Below are positions 22,860 to 34,449 of a stretch of DNA of 64,000 bases, in pieces. This stretch comes from Marthasterias glacialis. Its lineage: Eukaryota; Echinodermata; Asteroidea; Forcipulatida; Asteriidae. The position numbers and the translations under genes were made by a program. The notes beneath the pieces were generated by a model. It searched no databases. It saw only the letters and a program-made list of their open reading frames with translations, and was not told the origin of the DNA. The stretch spans positions 8,976,629 through 9,040,628 of the forward strand of contig OU452228.1 of assembly GCA_911728455.2 (NCBI GenBank), read 5' to 3'. Within the stretch, counting starts at the first letter, position 1. Each line of letters opens with the position of its first letter.

Positions 22860-23020
22860 TGTTATACTCAATACTCAAAATCTATAGTATTTCAGGCACA
22901 AATATTTCAAGGGAAGTTTTCCACCTTGACCGTCTTTATATGATGTAAGGTATGAGCAAACCTGTGAACGTTTATATTTTAAATCTTGCCAGTGTTAGGC
23001 ACATAGGCACACCCTTTAAA
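22860..23020 (+). mobile_element. Diverged GCCCCAGCTCA-family fragment
   Basis: The order TTTCAGGCACAAATATTTCA, AGGGAAGTTTTC, GTCTTTATATGATGTAAGG and AACCTGTGAACGTTTAT parallels the element at 20643-20997. The ends are eroded. Confidence 0.7.
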
Positions 23021-23399
23021 GATGGTCTCCCCTGTATACATTTCTATATTCGATTAATCCCGTAATGTGTTCACACTCCAGACATTGATGCCCAGCCTAG
23101 CCCGTTGGTATACACAGCATGCATGACCCGTTTCAGGCATGTACTTTCTCACCCCCGGTAACCCCCACATTGTCGTTGACCGTATACACCCTATTACGGC
23201 AAAGGGTAGAGAGAATTATGCGCGGAGCAACTCAACCACGGCATTCTTGTTTAGATTCTGTTTCGCAGGAGCATCAGTCGCGACTATGAACATAAGATTC
23301 ACATAATGTCCTTTTTTCCAAAATGTTTTGGTTTTTTTTTTTTGGTTTTTTTCCTTCCTCTACTTATTGTCATCGACCAATCGTGCAAGGAACTTGAGA

Positions 23400-24060
23400 A
23401 ACTGAAATGTTTTTTTGGTTTTTTTTCCAAAATAAAGCTCAATTCTTTATTCAAACAGAAGTGTCAAAGTGTTCTCGATCATGCAACTGTTCTGATGAGT
23501 TATCAATTCCTGAACGCATACATCATGAGATGAAAACAACAAAAATGGAGACGTGCCTGTAGAGCCCTGTGTACAAACAGATGCATATTGAGATACATCG
23601 TTTTTGTGAAAGCGCTAAACTTAAATAGGTCAAGAGATACATCAGTTCCTGAAAGCACACAAGTCGGTGTTTGGCAACGTGCCAGCGCTATGTATTTCAA
23701 TGGATAAAGTGGCTTATCGTGATACGTTACTTCACGGAACGGCAAAAAGGCAAATCTAGTGATACTTCAAATCATGCTAGTTTGTGTAATTACTAAACTG
23801 AAAATTTGAAGAAAAAAAAATAATAAAAAAATAAATTAGCTGTTGCAAACTGCTTACCAACCAAAAGGACCTGTTGTATAAATGCCCCCAAAAATGTCCT
23901 TACGAATTTGAGAAAGACTCTGCTAGGGTCGAAACGTGAGGCCATTAACAATTTTATGCATAATTACTAAGCTATTACGTGTCAAGACCTGAAACTTAAT
24001 AATTTGTACAAAAAAAAAGAGAAACCAAATTTTGTGATTTTTGTCAAACAGGCCGGCTCG
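23400..24060. repeat. Decayed repeats, including arm relative of 14386 element
   Basis: AAAATAAAGCTCAATTCTT and AGCCCTGTGTACAAAC resemble the right arm of the 14386-15441 element. At about 23910 the word GACTCTGCTAGGGTCGAAAC is one I associate with dispersed repeats of marine invertebrates. Boundaries are uncertain. Confidence 0.5.
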
Positions 24061-24640
24061 TGGTATGACTGACAAATTCTTAAAACTCTAAACCTTAAAC
24101 CCCCTTTTCTCTTTGACCCACCTACATATTTTCAACAAACACAATTAAGTGACCTTATTTAAATAGACTTTGAAAAAAACCAAATCGCTCCTCCCCCCTA
24201 GTTTATTGTGGTGTTTAAATCTGACAATTATTGTTCTGTCCTTCTGTGGTATATGTAACCAGGTCACTCAGGGTCATTGTTGCCTATCTCCTAGGTGACC
24301 CCATTGACAGTCAGTCTGTAACCGTAGCGATGTGTAAGCTTAGCCTCATTGGGGATCTGGCTACCTCTCCAGGAGTATATTTTTACATCTAAATCAGAGT
24401 CTTCCAAGCGCTCTCTCCTTCCCCAGCTTTTCTGTCTGACCAATTTATAAGTCGTTTCCGCCGAAAAAGGAAATTGAATTACTGTTTTGAGAATTTGACA
24501 TTTTTTCAATCAGAGTTTAGTTATTATGTTTCAGATCTCTCTCAAAGGCAAAGTGGACGATAAAAGAAAGAAATAATAATACAAAAAAATGAGAAAAGTG
24601 TGAATTTGAACAAAGCAATGAGACCCATGTTAGGCGGGTG
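24060..24640. other. No feature recognised
   Basis: Unique-looking DNA; no exon or repeat copy. Confidence 0.45.
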
Positions 24641-24649
24641 TTTAAATGG

Positions 24650-24860
24650 TGTGCACAACACTGGTAAGACTGAAAAGTTCACAGATTACAGGTAACTTAC
24701 ATGGTATAACCTTGGTCATGGTGGAAAACTTCCCTTGAAATAGTTTTGCCAGAAATGCTATAGTTTTTGAGAAATTAGTCAAACAATTAGTTTTGATCTC
24801 GGGAGTCCCAAAACCCAATGTTTGAAAACATGCAGGGTTTTTCTTATACTTTTTTTTCTT
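24650..24860 (-). mobile_element. Diverged GCCCCAGCTCA-family fragment
   Basis: AAAGTTCACAGATTACAGG, TTACATGGTATAA and GGAAAACTTCCCTTGAAAT are the minus-strand counterparts of landmarks in the element at 20643-20997. Confidence 0.7.
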
Positions 24861-24899
24861 GTGACTCTGATGACCTTAAAACTTTTACAGGTTCTTTTT

Positions 24900-25540
24900 A
24901 TTTCATGTACATGTTTGGTCACATACTGTGCGAATACTGGCCTTTAAGCATCACCAATGATGTATGCTTGCTATTAAGGAAGACACAAATGAGATGATAT
25001 TAAACTTTGGCTTTTGAAGACGATGTTCAAACCATTTCATTATCAAGACACATCTTAATGATATCCCTCGGATCCTCCACAGTGAAAATTTTTCGAGGTG
25101 GATCCACAAGCTGATTTTTTATCAACACCCTGTCTTTTAGGTCAATAACCCCCCCTATGCAAGCCCAAAGCTACACTAAATGACCATGTGGGTGAATTGG
25201 AGTGCCTGTCAAGACTTAGACTTGTGTTATTTACGATCAGTGTGCGGGCCTGCAAGTTGTTTTCACAAAGTGCATACCGCCTTGTGCCAATGACCCTTAG
25301 CACAAGCGTCAATCAATTACTACACTGAGACTGGTTGCCGCTGTCTTTCAACACTCCTTACTCTGCAGTGGTTAGGGTCTGGCCAATGAAAGTTTACAGG
25401 CTTTTTGGAGTATATCAGGGGTGAGGTTTACATGCAATCTTGGCTTTTTGGGCCCATTTGAAAAAAGTTATGGCCATATTTGGTAGGACCTGCTGAATTT
25501 TATCATCTCGTGGCTGACACCAGGGTTTTAAAAAACACAT
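24900..25540. other. No feature recognised
   Basis: No exon-like or repeat-like signal identified. Confidence 0.45.
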
Positions 25541-25544
25541 TTTG

Positions 25545-25655
25545 AAACAGCACTCATGAAAGTACTGAGTATACAGTGTTCAACACACATCGGTGTATGG
25601 GCAAAAGTACAAATAATATTCTTATCCCCGATGCAAAAATTACCATCTAATTAAA
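25545..25655 (+). mobile_element. SINE-B 3' body fragment
   Basis: It contains GAAAGTACTGAGTATACAGT, CACACATCGGTGTATGGGC and AATATTCTTATCCCCGATGC, identical in order to the right half of 22445-22740. No tRNA head. Confidence 0.85.
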
Positions 25656-26088
25656 ACCTTTTGAAATAATGGTGGTTTTTGTAATAGATTTATTGGCTTT
25701 TTTCTTTGCAAGAGTATAGATTCAACTGTAAATGTTTTGAAGATGAGGGTATATTTCGGACTATTACTTGACTATAATATTGAGAACCAGTGGATGTTTC
25801 TCATGTTTGCGGAAACTGACTGCCATTTTGTCTTGGCAGCCTTGAAGTATCAGGTCAGCACCAATCTGCCCCTTTCATTTAAACATTTAAAACTGTTGTT
25901 TTTGTTTTTGTTGTTGTTGTTTTTATAAAGAATACAAGTATTGTTTTCGTTAGCACAACTGATTCATCAGTGATATGGTTACCTTGATAGCATTAATGCT
26001 TTAAAAGGACCTATGAAATGGTATTGTTTTCACAGATTTTATGGGGCTTAATATATGGTTTGATATTGATAAAACATAACGCTTATTG

Positions 26089-26259
26089 CACTGCTAAAAA
26101 TGGTGTTCTTGAAATAAGAAAAAATCATTATTTCAAGAAGAAATTCATTGTATCACTCCCTAGAAAATGTTTCTATTAAGATTTTTGGGAGTGACACAAG
26201 AACAGTTTTCTTAAAATCAGATTTTTTGTCTTATTTCAAGAATACCATTTTCAGCAGTG
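26089..26259. mobile_element. 171-bp TIR element, CACTGC ends
   Basis: It starts CACTGCTAAAAATGGTGTTC and ends in the inverted form of CACTGCTGAAAATGGTATTC. Arms of about 35 bp continue through TTGAAATAAGA. CACTGC termini resemble hAT-like MITEs, but a target duplication is not clear, so the superfamily is open. Confidence 0.85.
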
Positions 26260-26817
26260 TATTATAACACTTACTATTTTTTTGAGTTTTTACGAGTTTT
26301 TTGAGGTAATACTTTTTTAACTAACTCTCAAGGTTTGTATCATCCATATCATTATCGCCTGTGGCTCGTTTTTCGTGACGTAGAACTTGGCACTGAATAA
26401 TAATGCACATGCAGCTACAGTGCACATTCATTCAGCTGTGGTATGTTTCACTGCAGCCGTCCACATTCGTCGATATTTGGATCTAATTGGAATCTGGGCA
26501 GACTGAAATACCATCTTTTAGTAGTGTTGCAACCAGCAGTGATACACCTTGATGGGATTTTCCATGTAACAAAAGCCAAATATCAAAAGATTTGGCCAAA
26601 GAATCATGTCAATTTCACAATTTAATTGGTAACCTTGGGGCGTGGGATTCACCCCTGATTTCAGTTTTGTGAACAACATTTTTGAACAAACTTGCATTAG
26701 GTTAATAAGTGCATATTTAATACTGGACAAAACTTTTCCAGTTCGTAGGACCATTATATGATAAATTGTTATAATGTTTTAGGTCGCCAGTACGTTTGCC
26801 AACCACTTTGTTCATTT

Positions 26818-26945
26818 TTCATAGAGCTGCTTAAGCACAAAAAACATAGCTAAGCACAACGCTATTATGCTTACCAGAATAAGGTAACCAGCCCAAATAC
26901 CTTGGCACACTTACTGTCCGTGACTGGTATCCTGCTTATTTTTGC
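26818..26945 (+). mobile_element. GGGCCCAATTTC-family fragment
   Basis: It carries TTCATAGAGCTGCTTAAGCA, GCTTACCAGAATAAGGTAA and GTGACTGGTATCCTGCTTA. The left tip and most of the right arm are lost. Confidence 0.85.
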
Positions 26946-26949
26946 TTCG

Positions 26950-28457
26950 TAGTAAATTGGTCAGAAAGCTAATTAATGCTGTGACGTCCAAAAGAAAGGT
27001 CTATGCTAAAATTTTACTTACCTGTGATTTTGATTAAAAAAAATATTTTTAAAGTAATTTGATTCTTTTGGACAATCTTCCCAAAGCTGTAACATTATAA
27101 AGATCAGTACATTTTTTGTTTAATGAAAAAGCATTGATTTGTAGACCATGTTACCTGTGACATACCATAACATGTTTACAAAAGAGCTTCGGAGCCTGGT
27201 CTTCCTGCAGGCACAATTTGTACAAACTGCCCAATGGAAGACAACAAAATGAAATCATTTATATTTTGAAGAATGCACAGCATGATTTTTTTTATCAATT
27301 TTTGATATAAAAGAAAGTAGGCATGTCTCAAAACTGGTTCAGTTGTTATTTTTTTTGTAAAAAAAGGTGATATAAATTAGGGCCCAATCTCGAGTCTTTG
27401 CTTACAGAGGAATTCTGCAGAACGGACATCTTTTTACCCGTAAACCTACTCAGTTCTTGGATAATAGCTTCTGTTACAAAGAGCACAAATTTAATGAACA
27501 CTGATGTGTATTTTTTTGTATTGACTCAAAATATTGTTATTTTTTTCTTGTAAACAACAAACTTGCGTAGACATGTGTATCGTGTTTTGTTTTGGTTTTT
27601 TTCTCCAATGACATTTGAGTCTAACGTCGCCTGCAAGCTATTCACCCACTCAGTCAACAACAAAAAACCAAAGTTCACTGACTGTCACTTGCTCTGTTGT
27701 AAAAGGTACAAATTGGAGGATATTACATCGTCACTTGTTTAATGTTTGTTTGTGTTTTATATGTTGACTATTCTAGTTTTTATTTATTTTTTTTTTTTTT
27801 TAGGTTGGGTTGGGTGGGGCTCGTAGCCTACCATGGATAAATGCCAAATCAAGTTGTTCAGGATTTAGTCTTACAAGCTTGTATTTTAAACTTGTCTAAA
27901 GACGTTTTGTGCGTATCTCACCTAGCCTGATGAGATCTAAATGTGGCCCCAACCCTGTATCTATAAATCGTAGCCCAGGCCTTGTTTAGGTTTTTTGTTT
28001 CATTTTGGTGCGGCACAGTTTGTGCCTTTAACAGGAAAATGAAATTTTAATTGGAAATTTCATTTTGTGAAAAGTTCATCCCAAAATAGGAACAGTAACC
28101 AAACACATGCAATAGCATTTAAATGTAGTCATGTAGAGTAATGTAATTAGTACTTTTATATCCAAACTTAAAAATACACAGTGAAGCGAATGGCACTGAA
28201 ATTCTTTTTCGGCGGAATGACTTAGAAAGCTATGGGGAAATAAAACTGTTCTTCATTGGGTCTGGTAGTGGATTCAAGGAGTCCTCAAAAAGTGCATTGC
28301 ACACAGTGGCTTACTGGTCAAACAAAGAATTTCAATCTTACCAATGTTGTGCACGGCAACTAAGCTTTGCACCAAATAACTAGACACGTGTGTGTGTGTG
28401 TGTGTGAAAATTGGCTCCCATCTGTTTCTATACCTCAACTGAAAATGTCTTCGGGAG
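26950..28457. other. No confident feature
   Basis: Long AT-rich interval with a T run near 27790 and a (TG)n of about ten repeats at 28389-28406. One splice-like segment near 27210 has no homology and was not kept. Confidence 0.45.
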
Positions 28458-28540
28458 GTTCTTGGGGTATAATTTTCCGCACGGAATTACAAAAGGATCA
28501 GAATCGTACAGTGCCCCGGGCACTCCCTAAGGGGAAACAG
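28458..28540 (+). CDS. Possible upstream TBC1D19 exon (tentative)
   Basis: An open stretch runs from an AG acceptor (CTTCGGGAG) to a consensus donor (CAG|GTGAGC). It reads SWGIIFRTELQKDQN, then RTVPRALPKGKQ. Remembered human TBC1D19 has a segment beginning SWEKRILKSL and ending SIPLARKRPVGEQ. S-W at the start, and the P, A, G and Q near the end, coincide if a short gap is allowed. The phase would be 1 in and 0 out. The polypyrimidine tract is only moderate and identity is low, so chance is possible. It lies on the same strand as, and 33 kb upstream of, the two secure exons, which is the expected order. Confidence 0.3.
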
Positions 28541-28632
28541 GTGAGCTGAATCGGGTATCAGTCTGGTCTCAATTTTTAGCGTGTTATCATGGCTGATGAT
28601 TTCCAGGAAGAAGTATAATTGTAGATGTTGGA

Positions 28633-28685
28633 GAAGGAAGGAGGGCGGAGGGAGGGCGGAGGGTGGGCGGGAGGAGGGTGGAGTG
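28633..28685 (+). other. G-quadruplex-prone purine tract
   Basis: GGAAGGAGGGCGGAGGGAGG continues as GCGGAGGGTGGGCGGGAGG. At least six GGG runs with short loops fall within about 50 bp, all on the plus strand. It lies about 100 bp after the candidate exon donor at 28541. Confidence 0.75.
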
Positions 28686-28711
28686 GATATTTAAGCTGGA
28701 AGGAAAGAGGC

Positions 28712-29091
28712 ATTAAAGGTACATGGCCCGATTTTCGCCGAAAGAATTTTCTCTCTTAAAATTAATTTTGATAGATGATGCTGTTTCAAAACAACAACCA
28801 TACAAAAACCCTCACATATTCCACGTACAATGCACAAAATACATGTTACATCTTACATGCTAAATTGTTTGTAAATGGCTTAGATGAGATAATGTTGGGA
28901 TCTCAACAGCTCATTCTTATTCTTTTTAATTAACTACCTCTTATACTAGCAAATGTTTTCATGCAATACCTGAAATAAAAGCTTATAACTTTCTTGAATC
29001 TATAAAAATAGCTATTTAAAATTTAAATCTAAAGTTCAGAGTCAATTCGGCCCCAAAATTGGACCTATCATCTTTAAAGATATTGTATAGT
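28712..29091. mobile_element. Possible TIR element
   Basis: Ends near ATTAAAGGTACATGGCCCGA and, inverted, TTTAAAGATGATAGGTCCAA resemble each other imperfectly. Interior is AT-rich and non-coding. Arms are short and mismatched, so this is weak. Confidence 0.3.
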
Positions 29092-29099
29092 TTTTATTT

Positions 29100-29262
29100 C
29101 TGTGTACTTCACACTGTTGCTCCAGACAAAAGGGTCTCTATAAATGGCAACCTATCGACCACAGTGGCCGGAAGCAGCTTGTGGTGTAACAAGACATTTT
29201 CATTGGCAAAGACATCATTGGGGGGAGGGGGCCTTTTGATGTATCAAACTGTTCATCAGTGC

Positions 29263-29293
<31 letters not shown>

Positions 29294-30556
29294 TGTTGTG
29301 GTGAGGTCAATGGTTCTGGGAGAGGGGGGTGGGTGCTCAAACACCACACCATAAATGACTTTTTTTTATCTGCAGGTTATTCTTGGTTGGGTTGATCTGT
29401 CTTTTCTAGCTTGCATCCTGACAAATCATAACCATTTATTTGTGATTCTTCAAAATGATTTCACAGGTCGGTTCGATGGTGTCTTTACTTTAAAACTAAA
29501 GGATGAGAGTGAATTTCGTTTTTTCCAGAAAACAGATTATCATATATTGAAATGCTTCTTGGGTATAAAGTTAGTTCTAGGGCGTTTTCCAAACCTCTGC
29601 TGCAGCTCCAGGCTCTGTTTGATCTTGAAAACCCTGTGCAAAATGCACACTGCTCCAAAATTGATGACAGAGCTTCAAGCCAGAGCCGAAGCCCTTGGCC
29701 TGGGTTTAAAAAAATATCAAGAAAGTTTTGATTTTAATCTGATCAAATTTTTACAAAGCCCAGGTTAAGAAAACTAAGAAAAACTGAGGGATACCGTTCT
29801 TAAAAAGAGCATCTCTTTTTCTAAAAGATCCTCACAGGTTTATTTTTTATAAGATAGGCTAACTTTTAACTTGTCTATTTATTTTGTTACAAGTGTTCTC
29901 AACAAGCAGTGTTCTCTCTTAAAAGTGGTCCACTGGCCAAATGCCAGTTTAAAATCACCGAGGACCAGTCAGAATTCTCTCTGAGTGGTCCGGCTGCCTA
30001 GTTCAGAGTTAAAACATGTCCCTATTTAGTACAAAATGTGGACCAGTGAAAAAGCTGACGGACTCGTGAAATGGCAAGCTAAACGGTCCTGCTGGCTAGT
30101 CACTGAAAAGAGCAAACCCAGGCAAGGAGTCAGTTTGAACATGGATTGAATGAGGGTATACTCCCCACAACCAATGTGCACCGTCTCTTCACAAAAATCT
30201 TACACCCCTGTGGTTGGATAAACATACTGGGGTCGCCAGTTGCATGTAAATATCACTGGACATTGAGAGTAATTTCTTGGAATGTTCCATAATGAAATGA
30301 AATCTTCTGCATCAGGCATATGGAAACTTTATATGTTATTAATTATGCGACAGCACGCTATATGCAAGGATAGTATGTCATAGTATAGGAAGTTTTTGGC
30401 CTACTTAGCAGGCAGAGGTTATATCAGCTAAGAATACCATGCTGTGTGTATTGTTTGTGATTGGTGCCGTACAGATTTGTGCTTGGCGTATACATTGGTG
30501 CTAAGAATATATACATTTGTGGTGGCTGTGTGCACAGAACTGTGTACAAAAACTGT
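29100..30556. other. No feature recognised
   Basis: The interval includes an A run of about 22 bases near 29270. A 137-codon plus-strand ORF at 29355-29768 has no recognisable domain and no coding signature. Confidence 0.45.
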
Positions 30557-30962
30557 ACAGTGGATGATAATGAATGGTCAGACAGTAGGAGGGTTAACTG
30601 TGTACTGCATAGGTGCATTCACCACATGATGTATTGCAGGCTGGCATAGTTTATCATCTTACATTCAAAACCACAGTGGATGATATTGAATGGTCAGACA
30701 GTAGGAGGGTTGACTGTGTACCGTGTAGGTGCATTCACCACAAATTATCATATTGGAGATTGGTGTAGTTTATCATATGTCATTCAAAACTACAGTGGAT
30801 GATATTGAATGGTCAGACAGGAGGAGGGGGGACTGTGTTCTGTGTAGGTGCATTCACCATATGATATCGCATTGTAGGCTGGCATAGTTTATCATCTATT
30901 ATTCAAAACTACAGTGAATGATAAAATTGATATTGAATGGTCAGACAGTAGGTAGACAGAAC
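30557..30962 (+). repeat. About 119-bp tandem repeat, four units
   Basis: Units begin ACAGTGGATGATA at 30557, 30673, 30792 and 30911 (last truncated). Spacing is 116, 119 and 119 bp. Each contains TGAATGGTCAGACAGTAGG, GGTGCATTCACCA and TAGTTTATCAT. Confidence 0.95.
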
Positions 30963-31206
30963 AACAGAGAAATTATATGTAAAGAAAACCAAATTGTATG
31001 TTTTCGAGAAGCTTTGAAGTTTGATATTTTTGCTGAAAAAGAGCTAGATTATTGACCCATAACTAAATGTAAAATTTTTACATCAGTTTTTCATAAAGTT
31101 GTTTTCTTTTTCTTACTTGCCCCATAAACAAACATGAAATTGTTATTGCATCAGTTTTTTTGGAAAGGATAATTTGAAAATCCACCCTCAATAAACCTTT
31201 TGTGAG

Positions 31207-31541
31207 TTAGATTTGAATGATGTCTGATACAATGCCCTGTTCGATCACAAGTGAAAGTTCAACTTGAACTTCTTCAGACTACATCCAGTGTTGCTCTGTG
31301 TCACATGGTTCGGGGGCAAGCTTTTGCATTGCAACCTCCAAATCAGCAAAGACTGGTATTCTTTGTGCCACACATTTCATTGAGAATTGTGTATGGGTGG
31401 TTGACGTCTCTTATATAACTAAGAAAAAGCTTGCCCCTTAACCGTTTGACGTAGCAACACTCGATGTAGACGGAGGAGTGAAAAATTGAGCATGCACTTG
31501 TGACTGAGCGATGTATTGTACCAGACATCATTCAAATCTAG
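31207..31541. mobile_element. 335-bp TIR element, AGTTAGATTTGAAT family
   Basis: The left arm has TTAGATTTGAATGATGTCTG, ATACAATG and GATCACAAGTG. The right arm carries the inverted forms CACTTGTGACTGAGCGATG and CCAGACATCATTCAAATCTA. Arms are about 50 bp. The interior also carries GGGGCAAGCTTTT and its inverse AAAAAGCTTGCCCC. A second, expanded family member lies at 52147-52747. Confidence 0.9.
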
Positions 31542-31827
31542 TTATTATTACTTATTGAAGCTGTACATTTCCCGACACCAACGCTGTAAGTCATCCTTTA
31601 GGCAGATGATGTGTTTAATGTAAACTACGTGTGACAGCACTCATGTATCCACCATAGATACAACACATCTGCATTATCTACAGATCGCTTCTCATCAAGA
31701 GTTCCTCACGTTTTCTGAAGTGACATCGGTAGCATTTCCCACAATGTTAGTCAGTGCCAATAAATCAAGTTTCAGAAAGAGTTGATGCCTTTCCCACATT
31801 TAAAGAAGTGCCTTGCCATGTTATTGG

Positions 31828-32012
31828 TGTTTTACCCATACACCAAATTGTGTTAAGCACTGTATACTCAGTAGTTTCCTGAGTTCAGTGAACAACAAAA
31901 TTGCCAGGCATATTACTTGGACTTCGGAAAGGGCTGAATAAACAGTGCTTCACACACTGGTGCATGGGTAAAACACAAATAATATTCTTCATCCATGATG
32001 CAAATTTAACAT
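31828..32012. mobile_element. Palindromic SINE-B remnant, second case
   Basis: The minus-strand body TTTTACCCATACACC, TTAAGCACTGTATACTCAG faces the plus-strand body AACAGTGCTTCACACACTGG, CATGGGTAAAACAC. Both box B motifs at the centre are eroded. Same architecture as 22445-22740. Confidence 0.8.
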
Positions 32013-32219
32013 CTATTAAAAGCAGCATAGCGCTGGAATTGCCTCACCATGTAAAGTTTTGTCTAAACTGTTGCCTTTTTTAAGAAAGGTGAATACAATT
32101 TTGGCTGGGTATTTTCGTTTTATCCAATCCTCATTCAAAAGATCAAGATACATTTTTCTCACCAGAAAGGAGTAATTATCAGCTAAAATCGGTTGAGGTA
32201 CGTAACTAGATTGCACTTT

Positions 32220-32720
32220 GCAGACAACATTACCTTATTTGGATTCAAATTGTGTAAAGTCAACCAGAGCTAGTAGTTTTCCATATTGCTAATGACGTAC
32301 CTTGATTCAACGAGAGTAGCCATAGTGATAGATATACCTTATATTGATTCAAAGAGTTTAAGTGTACAGGTAGAGTCAATCTTGCCAACGTAATCAGTGC
32401 TGTACGCTGTCTAGATTCAAACTTCATCACCCAGAAGCAGCAGTTTTGTCAAAATGAAGGGCCGACAATTTTGTCCATTTTGGCAAAACACAAACCTTGC
32501 CCCTCACAAATCACCAACCGCCCCCCAGACCAAAAACACTCTGTTTACAGAATCTATAAACAGAACATTTCCAGTCAAAAGCAAAACCAATGAACCTGTA
32601 AAACAGAAAATCATTGCCCCCTAAAAATGTCCACTGCCATAAACCAGTAAATTTAATATTGCCAGTGCTATACTTTATTTTGATTCGAAGAGAGTAATAC
32701 CATTTGTTCTATCAGCATCA
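32220..32720 (+). repeat. Degenerate GATTCAA tandem array, short
   Basis: Words such as TACCTTGATTCAACGAGAGT, TATATTGATTCAAAGAG and TTTTGATTCGAAGAGAGTAA recur at 50-100 bp, matching the array at 17370-18230 in the same orientation. A C-rich, A-rich filler interrupts it at 32460-32640. Confidence 0.65.
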
Positions 32721-33480
32721 CCAATTATCTACCTCAGCATATCTTTAACCTAGTTTCAAGCCTGTTACATGCCCCTGATGGAATGGTCTCATGAAGCCTG
32801 CTCCGTTTGTTTGTGTTAGAAGCTAAAAATAAACAGACGTGAGTCGTTTCGTTTTACACAAGATCCTTCCAATCCTTCGGCAGATTGCAGATTGGCATCG
32901 CTGTCATAAATCGTGCTTCCAGTTATGTTGTAATTCTGTTCCTCTTGTACAGACGTGTATTAACTGTGGATTTGTTTGTATCATTAGGACGTCTTTCATG
33001 TTTTTGTTCAACATGTTGATAGACAAACTGTCTCATAAACTGCATAGATTTGGCCATAAAGTGGGTAGCATGTTTTTTTTTTTTTTTTCTGTCTAGGAAA
33101 CATCCGACAGTTTCATTAATGAAGTCATTTTTACGGTGTAGCCATGGGTCTAAGCAGGGCATTCCCATGAAAGTGATTTGTACTCTAAAGGCATTTTCAC
33201 ACTTCCTAAAATATCCATGCTGGACAGGGGTCTGGCCCCGTGTAAGTTTGACTGACTTTTTCGCACTACAACATTTTAACCCGTGTAGAGCATTCGATCC
33301 CTGTCAAAACCAACCCTGGTCAGGAGGTGGGTTGAGGCTTTTGGACCTGTGGAGAGAATAACACTTGTAGAAAAAAACTGAAAAGATGATTTGCATTGGG
33401 CAGTGTGAAAGCAGAGTGGATTTGAACCGTGTTGAAATTTTACGAAGTCGACACGGATTACAACCACCGTGTAGCTTTCG
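32720..33480. other. No feature recognised
   Basis: T run near 33071-33088. ORFs are short and unremarkable. Confidence 0.45.
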
Positions 33481-33770
33481 GCAAGAATCGGAGCTTGATA
33501 TTGTGAAAAGGCCTTTGTGAAAAAGACCCCAGTGAAAAGACCACATTTGTGAAAAGACCACGGTTTTTGCTGTAGGTTGCACAGGCAATGTTGAAGTAAC
33601 AGTTTCTAACAGGATTTGAGACTTTTGCATGGTGGGAAAACAGTCTAGACACTAAGGTTTTCAGTGTCACCGTCGGCGTTTCTCCTGAAGATGATCAGAG
33701 CATATTGATCAAAGCGTGGAGTTGTTAGACCACCGGTTCTCTTCCGAACCACAACTCATTAGAGACATGC
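33480..33770 (+). repeat. Dispersed repeat E, mate at 54540-54720
   Basis: The shared order is CAGGATTTGAGACTT, GAAGATGATCAGAGCATA, TTGATCAAAGCGTGGAGTTG and ACCGGTTCTCTTCCGAACCA. I associate the GATGATCAGAGCATACTGAT word with echinoderm repeats. It also contains GTGAAAAGACC repeated three times near 33510-33560. Confidence 0.75.
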
Positions 33771-33984
33771 AGGCATCTGTAACTTTTTTAGCTGATTTCT
33801 TCCTTTTTGGTAAAATTTTACTGCCATAGAAAGCTAAACTAGTGCACAGTGGTTTCATGATCTTCTGATTCTTTGAGCGTGCTATGCGCTACACGCACAT
33901 ACGGATACGCTTGAAATTGTCCGATGTTGGACATGCTGGGTATTCATGTTGAGTCAAGGGGTTTGCCCCGGTGTTTCTGGCTTA

Positions 33985-34444
33985 AGCCGTGTTCGTATTG
34001 GACTTTTGGGGGGTAAAGTAACCGAGCAAATGGGTAACTTGACCGTTTTAAGTCCAGTGCGTACAGCCCAGGGAAATTTCACCTAGGCAAACTTACCGAG
34101 TCCACTGGGTAGTTTAACCAGCCACTTTCTGCCCAGGTAAACTAACCTGGTCAAACTAACCGAGTCAAAAAGTCCAGTGCGGACGCATCGTCCCAGTAAA
34201 ACCGGTCAGCAAAATACCATATCTGGTTCGCACACGCAAAGGCTGGTTCTAATTGGTCGCACGATGGTAAAATCAATGCGTGACGCAGCTCTTAGTCAAC
34301 GCTGACGCCTCAGTTGGTTTTGTTTCGCCATCATCTCGGTTAGTTTACCCACGTTAATTAATCCAAGTGCGGACACCGGTAAGATTTACCCATTGGAAGT
34401 TACCCATGGTCTCGGTTAAATATTAATCCAATGCGAACGCGGTT
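33985..34444. mobile_element. 460-bp TIR element, GCCGTGTTCGTATTGGA ends
   Basis: It starts AGCCGTGTTCGTATTGGACT and ends in the inverse of AACCGCGTTCGCATTGGATT. Inside, near-repeats of AAGTCCAGTGCGNAC and GGTNANNTNACC-like words recur in both orientations. It is richer in CpG than its surroundings. Non-coding. Confidence 0.88.
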
Positions 34445-34449
34445 GTAGC

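Noticed and set aside
29355-29768. 137-codon plus-strand ORF preceded by TTTATCTGCAG.
   Set aside because: No recognisable domain, compositional features of non-coding AT-rich DNA, and no donor within a sensible distance.
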